DNA from: Deltaproteobacteria bacterium
GTDB lineage: Bacteria; Myxococcota_A; UBA9160; JAJDAL01
Direction: 5' to 3'
Assembly: GCA_029261875.1 (NCBI GenBank)
Contig: JAJDAL010000038.1
Location: 1-36,807, forward strand
DNA: 36,807 nt
Of this stretch, positions 33,015-36,807 are shown in pieces. The notes below the pieces were generated by a model that had not been told where the DNA came from, ran no database searches, and saw only the letters and a program-made list of their open reading frames with translations. Positions within the stretch are counted from its first letter, which is position 1. Every line of letters begins with the position of its first letter. The translations under genes were made by a program, and so were the position numbers.

Positions 33015-33865
33015 ACTTCGTCCCCTCGCCAGGGCGGTACGCGGGCCTCGAGTTCCTCCGCCAGAGCCGCCATGGCTCGCGCGCCCCGATCCTTGGCCGC
33101 GTACTCGAAAATCGAAAGCCCGCGCGCCTGGGCTTCGTCGATCTTGACGTGAAACCCGACGACCGTGTGGGCGATTTCCTTGGGGAAGCGTTGCTTGAGG
33201 CGTTCCAATACTTCGTGGGCGAGTTTCGTGCGTCGGTAGAACGTGGGAACCACCATGCTGATGCGCAGATCGCGGTGTGCATAGCGGCTGCGCACCATCG
33301 CGATGGTGCGGTTCAACTCCGCGCAACCGTCGAGGGCCAGGTAGGTCAACGGCACGGGAATCACCACTTCGTCGCAGGCGCGCAACAAACTGAGGGTGAG
33401 GGGGCCGAACGACGGCGGCGCGTCGAAGAAGACGTAGTGGTAGTTGTTGACGGTCTTCGAGCGGCGCAAGGTGCGGGAGAGGCGTCCCGTGGGATCGCCG
33501 CCGGCGTCGCCCCCCCAGGTGGGGAACAGGGCGAGCGACTTGTTGGCGACCACCAGATCCAGGTCCGGAATTCGCGTGTGGACAATGGGGAGCGGTGAGT
33601 TCGAATCGACCGGTGCGTTCACTTCGGGCGTGGGACGGTCCAGGGACTCGTCATCGAGCAACGTGTCGACCAACAGTTCCACGGCGGAGCGCCGCGTGGT
33701 GGAGACGTCGATGCCGAGAACTTTGCCGAGCTGACCCTGGGGGTCGAGATCGATGGCGAGCACGCGTTGGCCGCGGTGCAGCGCCAGGTAGGCACTCAAA
33801 TTAGCGACCAGGGTGGTTTTCGCGCTGCCACCCTTTTCGTTGATGAAGGCAATTCGTCGCGGAAT
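33011..33865 (-). CDS. ParA-family ATPase, probable ATT start
   Basis: A 284-residue ParA/MinD-type ATPase. The deviant Walker A is EKGGSAKTT (residues 10-18; signature Lys11, catalytic Lys16), with Ala where most ParA have Gly. Walker A' is AIDLDPQGQ (38-46), Walker B VFFDAPPSFG, and the C-terminal part has VVGFHVKIDEAQARGLSIFEY. No ATG, GTG or TTG precedes the P-loop before the in-frame TGA; the first TTG (33799) would remove it. ATT 33865 gives the family-like MPRRIAFINEKGG and has GGGGGG 6 bases upstream. The ATPase probably positions or recruits a cargo; no parB or parS is visible. It overlaps the acyltransferase by 4 bp, so lipid metabolism is the likely context. Confidence 0.85.
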   Translation of the reverse strand: MPRRIAFINEKGGSAKTTLVANLSAYLALHRGQRVLAIDLDPQGQLGKVLGIDVSTTRRSAVELLVDTLLDDESLDRPTPEVNAPVDSNSPLPIVHTRIPDLDLVVANKSLALFPTWGGDAGGDPTGRLSRTLRRSKTVNNYHYVFFDAPPSFGPLTLSLLRACDEVVIPVPLTYLALDGCAELNRTIAMVRSRYAHRDLRISMVVPTFYRRTKLAHEVLERLKQRFPKEIAHTVVGFHVKIDEAQARGLSIFEYAAKDRGARAMAALAEELEARVPPWRGDEV

Positions 33866-33871
33866 CGCCGG

Positions 33872-33877
33872 CCCCCC
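33872..33877 (-). promoter_or_regulatory. Possible ribosome binding site for the ATT start of parA
   Basis: AAAGGGGGG on the minus strand, six bases before ATT 33865. It is G-rich rather than a perfect GGAGG. The same homopolymer is also where a one-base sequence error would be most likely. Confidence 0.4.
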
Positions 33878-33961
33878 TTTGCCTTCCGAAGAAACAAACC
33901 CGGGGGTACAACACTGTTCGATTCAGCTTGGACGCAACGCTTGGAAGGCGACTCTAAGTGC

Positions 33962-33990
33962 TACCTACGCCCGACGCGCAGCGGTGTCAA
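33962..33990 (-). promoter_or_regulatory. Probable promoter of the parA operon
   Basis: TTGACA (33990-33985) is a perfect -35 box; after exactly 17 bp comes TAGGTA (33967-33962) as a weaker -10. It predicts a leader of about 90 bases before the ATT codon. It lies downstream of the etfA terminator, as expected for a new transcription unit. Confidence 0.45.
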
Positions 33991-34052
33991 TCGAGATTCG
34001 TCGCGCTTCGCGTCGGAAACGCCGAATCCCATGCCACCGCTACCCGCGGGCA

Positions 34053-34090
34053 TAAAAAACGCCCGGAGATCGCATTCACCCCCGGGCGTT
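34053..34090 (-). terminator. Intrinsic terminator of the etfBA operon
   Basis: On the minus strand AACGCCCGG (34090-34082) pairs perfectly with CCGGGCGTT (34066-34058) around a 15-base loop, followed at once by a T run. It begins 35 bp after the etfA stop. This is the clearest hairpin-plus-T-tract in the window. Confidence 0.85.
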
Positions 34091-34124
34091 AGTGTAGCCT
34101 TGTCTCGGCCGTGAAGCCGGGCGG

Positions 34125-35105
34125 TCAGCCGCCCTTGGCTTCCGAGATCGCCTTGGTGAGGGCCGGGACCACCTCGAAGAGGTCTCCAACGACGCCTACA
34201 TCTGCGACCTCGAAGATGGGCGCATCTCCGTCCTTGTTGATGGCGACGATGAAGTTCGAAGCCTTCATGCCCACCAGGTGCTGGATCGCACCCGAGATGC
34301 CGCACGCGATGTACAGCTTGGGTGTGACGACCTGACCCGAGGATCCAACTTGATATTCGTGGGGAAGCCATCCCGCATCGACCACCGGTCGCGACGCTCC
34401 CATGGCTCCCCCCAGGGCATCCGCCAAGGGCTGAATGGTCTCGGTGAACTTCTCCGGGGCACCGACACCGCGCCCACCGGACACGATGATGTCGGCTTTC
34501 GTGAGATCTACGCCCTTGGATTCCGCGACTTTGGTCTCGATGAACTTGGCCCGCACGGCAGCGGCGTCGATCCCCGCATCGAGGTTCGTCACCTTTCCGT
34601 CCGTGGCACCTTCGAAGGCTGCCGTGGCGCCGGGCTGAACCGTAGCGACCACCACATCGGTTTGCGGAAGCAACCGCGCATCGAGCTTGCCGTTGAAGAC
34701 CCGGCGCACGAAGACGGGCTTGCCACCCTCTTCCTCGATGTTGAAGCAGTCGCTTACGAAGCCCGCATCGAGTCCCGCAGCCAAGCGGGGCGCGAAGTCC
34801 CAACCTGACGGCGTATTGGAGACCAGAATCAAATCCGCTCCCGCTGCCTCGATGGCCGTTCGCGTCGCCTGGGTGAACGCATCGACGTTGTAGTTGGCGA
34901 GTAGCTCGTGGTCCGCGGCGAAGACTTCGCCGCCTCCCTTCTTCGAGAGCTCTTCGGCCGCGGCGCCAATGTCTTTGCCCAACACGACGCTCTTGACCTC
35001 TTTGCCCAGGGGGCCGGCCAGTTTTTGCGCAATGGCCGCCATCTCGAGGGTGGCCTCGCGAATCTTGCCCTTTTGAATTTCTGCGACGATGAGAATGTTG
35101 CCCAT
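34125..35105 (-). CDS. etfA: Electron transfer flavoprotein alpha subunit
   Basis: A 326-residue subunit. The N-terminal half ([18 protein letters not shown], then [23 protein letters not shown]) pairs with EtfB, and the C-terminal FAD-binding domain has [19 protein letters not shown], the [23 protein letters not shown] stretch (seen as [16 protein letters not shown]) and [20 protein letters not shown]. It accepts electrons from acyl-CoA dehydrogenases and passes them to ETF:quinone oxidoreductase, so it belongs with the beta-oxidation-type genes at 9469-11241. The ATG at 35105 has a GGAGGA site. It lies 21 bp after etfB and ends before a strong terminator. Confidence 0.97.
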   Translation of the reverse strand: MGNILIVAEIQKGKIREATLEMAAIAQKLAGPLGKEVKSVVLGKDIGAAAEELSKKGGGEVFAADHELLANYNVDAFTQATRTAIEAAGADLILVSNTPSGWDFAPRLAAGLDAGFVSDCFNIEEEGGKPVFVRRVFNGKLDARLLPQTDVVVATVQPGATAAFEGATDGKVTNLDAGIDAAAVRAKFIETKVAESKGVDLTKADIIVSGGRGVGAPEKFTETIQPLADALGGAMGASRPVVDAGWLPHEYQVGSSGQVVTPKLYIACGISGAIQHLVGMKASNFIVAINKDGDAPIFEVADVGVVGDLFEVVPALTKAISEAKGG

Positions 35106-35126
35106 CGGATATTGTCCTCCGCGGGG

Positions 35127-35900
35127 CTAGAGAAGCCCCAGCTCCTTGATCTTGCTGACCAGCTTGGCGACCACTTCGTCCGTCGAACCCTCGATCATTT
35201 CGGCCCCGTCGCCCTTGGGCGGCGTGTAGACCTTCTCGATCTTCATCTTGGGGGCGATCTGACCGGCGAGCCCGAGATCACCGGCCGTCTTGACGTCGAT
35301 GGGCTTCTTCTTTGCGGCCATGATGCCTTTGAGGGACGCGTAGCGAACCTGATTGATGCCGGTCTGCACCGCAATCAGGCACGGCCGCGGCAGCTCGACC
35401 ACTTCCAGGGCACCGCCCTCGAGCTCGCGCTCGAGTTTGAGCCCACTGTCCGTGTGCTCGACCTTCATCACCGCCGTCGTGTGCGGGATGCCGACCAGTT
35501 CCGCCAGCATGGCGCCCACGGCGGAGAAGTTTCCGTCGTCGGACATCAGGCCCGTCATGATGAGATCCGGATTCTCTTCTTTGGCGATCGACGCGAGGAT
35601 CTTCGCAATCCCGAGTGCATCGGAGTTTTCGGCTTCGGCGTCATTCACATGGATGGCGCGATCGGCCCCCATGCCCAGTGCCGTGCGCAGTGCCTGCGAG
35701 ACGCGGTCGGGTCCGATGGAAACCACGACGACTTCGGCCTCGCCGGAGTCCTTGACGCGCAGGGCTTCTTCGAGCGCGTAGGTGTCGTAGCTGTTGATCT
35801 CGAACTTGATGTTGTCTTCCTGGATCCAAGTGCCGTCGGAGCGCACGTCGAGTCGTGCGTCCTGGTGCGGCACCTGCTTGAGGCAGACCATGATCTTCAT
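35127..35900 (-). CDS. etfB: Electron transfer flavoprotein beta subunit
   Basis: A 257-residue subunit. It starts MKIMVCLKQVPHQDARLDV, with the SYDTYALEEALRVKD signature segment, then VVSIGPDRVSQALRTALGMGADRAIHV, MTGLMSDDGNFSAVGAMLAE (AMP/adenine site) and the ETF-beta mark GINQVRYASLKGIMAAKKKPI (seen as RYASLKGIMAAKKKPI). It forms a heterodimer with EtfA in the cytoplasm. The start at ATG 35900 is the family start, with GGAGG 11 bases upstream; TTG 35918 would add six residues. The gene begins the etf transcript and is divergent from the small secreted protein with a 276-bp gap. Confidence 0.97.
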   Translation of the reverse strand: MKIMVCLKQVPHQDARLDVRSDGTWIQEDNIKFEINSYDTYALEEALRVKDSGEAEVVVVSIGPDRVSQALRTALGMGADRAIHVNDAEAENSDALGIAKILASIAKEENPDLIMTGLMSDDGNFSAVGAMLAELVGIPHTTAVMKVEHTDSGLKLERELEGGALEVVELPRPCLIAVQTGINQVRYASLKGIMAAKKKPIDVKTAGDLGLAGQIAPKMKIEKVYTPPKGDGAEMIEGSTDEVVAKLVSKIKELGLL

Positions 35901-36026
35901 GGGGGAGCGGGCCTCCAATGTTATGGCCGTTGTTTGGGCCGTGGTGTCTGCGGCCGTTTGTTGTCTGGGCCGGTTCGTGTGGCGACAGTCGCCGTCAACC
36001 TTCTTTCGCGAGTGCGAAGGCGGGAA

Positions 36027-36055
36027 AACCTACCTGAGGAGGGCTCGGATTTCAA
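36027..36055 (-). promoter_or_regulatory. Possible etfB promoter
   Basis: TTGAAA (36055-36050), a 17-bp spacer and TAGGTT (36032-36027) on the minus strand. The -10 resembles those proposed for parA and arsM. Motif-based only. Confidence 0.3.
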
Positions 36056-36123
36056 CTGGCCCAAGCTGGAAAAGTCACTGTGATTCAAGGCGTTAGGGCC
36101 AATCCGCCCCGCTGGGACCCGTC

Positions 36124-36132
36124 TGCTATACA
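36124..36132 (+). promoter_or_regulatory. Extended -10 promoter element
   Basis: TGCTATACA matches the extended -10 form TGnTATAAT in 5 of 6 hexamer positions or so. No convincing -35 is present. It lies 45 bp before the start of the small secreted protein. Confidence 0.45.
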
Positions 36133-36144
36133 CTCCCGCCCCAG

Positions 36145-36160
36145 CGGGCTCTAGAGCCCG
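36145..36160. promoter_or_regulatory. 16-bp perfect palindrome, candidate operator
   Basis: CGGGCTCTAGAGCCCG lies between the -10 element and the ribosome site (AAGGAGG, 36161-36167) of the next gene. At the transcript 5' end it could be a repressor site or an RNA hairpin next to the Shine-Dalgarno sequence. Confidence 0.45.
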
Positions 36161-36176
36161 AAGGAGGGCCCCCGAA

Positions 36177-36680
36177 ATGACGAAATTCCGCCTGATTCCG
36201 CGCATTGGCACCCTGGTCGCGATCCTGCTGATCGCCGCGCCAGGAAGCTTTGCAGACGACGAGCGTCCCGCGGAGGTCCCCTACGAAACCGGTGGCGGGA
36301 TCCCGACCCTGAGTCCGGATTATCAGATGACCACCCACAAGGTCGTCTTGATCACCGACCAGGCGTTGAACCCCCGGCGTGTGGAACTCGAAAACGGTCA
36401 GCTGGTGGCCTGGGCGAGCTATTCGAAGCTTCCGACGGTGATCGTGTTCGAGCGCGAAGTGGCCCGCGACATGGTTTGTCACAGCCTGGTGAATTTCAAG
36501 ATCGAGGAAGACGAGCTGCGCTCGGCGCCGATCCACGCCGGGGAGTTTGCGAGCTTTTGTCAGCTGAAGCCGGGGCGGTACAAGTACAAGGTGGTGCGGC
36601 CGAATCCCGGGGATCGGTCGGGGGCGGCTCGCAAGCGGCTCGAGGGGGAGATTGTTGTTGCGGAGGCGAAGGAGGAGTAG
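36177..36680 (+). CDS. Small secreted protein, possibly cupredoxin-like fold
   Basis: A 167-residue protein with a clear signal peptide (IGTLVAILLIAAPGSFA, cleavage after Ala26). The mature part looks like a small beta sandwich: LNPRRVELENGQLVAWASYSK resembles the early strands of plastocyanin-like domains, and FCQLKPGRYKYKVVRPN resembles their C-terminal strand. However, the usual His-Cys-His-Met copper site is not evident; Cys101, His102, His120 and Cys128 are the only candidates, and the two Cys may form a disulfide. The end is acidic (VAEAKEE). No family is recognised with confidence. It has its own promoter, palindrome and strong ribosome site, so expression is probably well controlled. 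It stands at the window end. Confidence 0.8.
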   Translation: MTKFRLIPRIGTLVAILLIAAPGSFADDERPAEVPYETGGGIPTLSPDYQMTTHKVVLITDQALNPRRVELENGQLVAWASYSKLPTVIVFEREVARDMVCHSLVNFKIEEDELRSAPIHAGEFASFCQLKPGRYKYKVVRPNPGDRSGAARKRLEGEIVVAEAKEE

Positions 36681-36709
36681 TCCTTGCTTCGTGCTGCTTC
36701 GCGGTAGCT

Positions 36710-36807
36710 AGGACGCGCGCGCGGGGGGGGGGGGGGGGTGGCGGGTGGGTCGCGCGGCGGGGTGGTGGGTGGGTGGTGGGGGTTTTTTGGTTGGGTGGAT
36801 AGTGGTG
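36710..36807. other. Low-complexity G/T-rich contig end, probable artefact
   Basis: After 36710 the sequence becomes CG repeats, then an uninterrupted run of about 16 G (from 36723), then G/T-rich bases almost free of A and C. This is unlike every other part of the window and resembles poly-G read-end noise from two-colour sequencing. I see no gene or regulatory site in it. Confidence 0.65.

Noticed and set aside
33797..33799. TTG 33799 as the parA start
   Set aside because: It would remove the whole P-loop, which is present in frame directly upstream.
33866..34052. parS-like repeats upstream of parA
   Set aside because: No inverted repeat of parS type was found; only a promoter and a G-rich ribosome site are visible.
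36723..36780. G-quadruplex at the window end
   Set aside because: The run matches poly-G sequencing noise and lies at the contig edge.
1..36807. CRISPR arrays, tRNA or rRNA genes, insertion sequences, phage genes
   Set aside because: No regular direct repeats, cloverleaf sequences, transposase motifs or terminal repeats were seen in the gaps. A tRNA or covariance-model scan was not possible here.

Overview
The window is GC-rich, densely packed chromosomal DNA from a Gram-negative, aerobic, probably free-living bacterium. Many genes overlap by 1-8 bp and no gap between genes exceeds about 280 bp. Heme A synthase, citrate synthase, EtfAB, a beta-oxidation-type dehydrogenase/hydratase pair, a lipobox lipoprotein, DUF1329 and DUF547 proteins and a ParA with an altered P-loop together suggest a deltaproteobacterial-type lineage (Myxococcota, Desulfobacterota or Binatota). 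That placement is inference; no rRNA or other decisive marker is present. I see no tRNA, CRISPR array, insertion sequence or phage gene.

Layout. 1-1607: the tail of an unknown gene, a TerB-like protein, and a divergent ECF sigma factor with its zinc-type anti-sigma factor. 1611-8372 (minus): a six-gene run, arsM-arsS-TVP38-FAD disulfide oxidoreductase-GH15-DUF547, whose core is an arsenic methylation/arsenosugar module. 8494-11241 (plus): an SDR, then a HSD17B4-like dehydrogenase with a MaoC-type hydratase. 11228-14320: heme A synthase with a small unknown partner (minus), divergent from a two-gene ABC-2 exporter (plus). 14450-16334: a degenerate GGDEF-like protein and a DUF1329 protein. 16331-19356 (minus): citrate synthase, a class IV PLP enzyme and a TIGR01777 epimerase. 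19589-22632: an ArnT-like glycosyltransferase (minus) facing an unknown protein and a GT2 glycosyltransferase (plus). 22652-23433 (minus): a CoA-binding protein and a YciH/SUI1 factor. 23489-26271: an active/inactive M16 peptidase pair. 26272-29232: RmuC (minus) and a TetR regulator with a diiron ferritin-like protein (plus), separated by two perfect palindromes. 29243-33865 (minus): ParA, acyltransferase, epimerase, EF-P and a WYL regulator. 34053-35900 (minus): etfB-etfA with an intrinsic terminator. 36177-36680: a small secreted protein. The last ~90 bases are G/T-only-like low-complexity sequence that looks like a read or contig-end artefact.

The most interesting points are: (1) a ParA gene with no ATG/GTG/TTG upstream of its P-loop, probably starting at ATT, translationally coupled to a lysophospholipid-type acyltransferase with a long N-terminal extension and to an SDR, which may be a ParA-linked lipid system; (2) the arsenosugar-type operon extended by a redox enzyme, a membrane protein, a GH15 glycosidase and a DUF547 protein; (3) the TetR/diiron pair with two operators spaced 31 bp apart.
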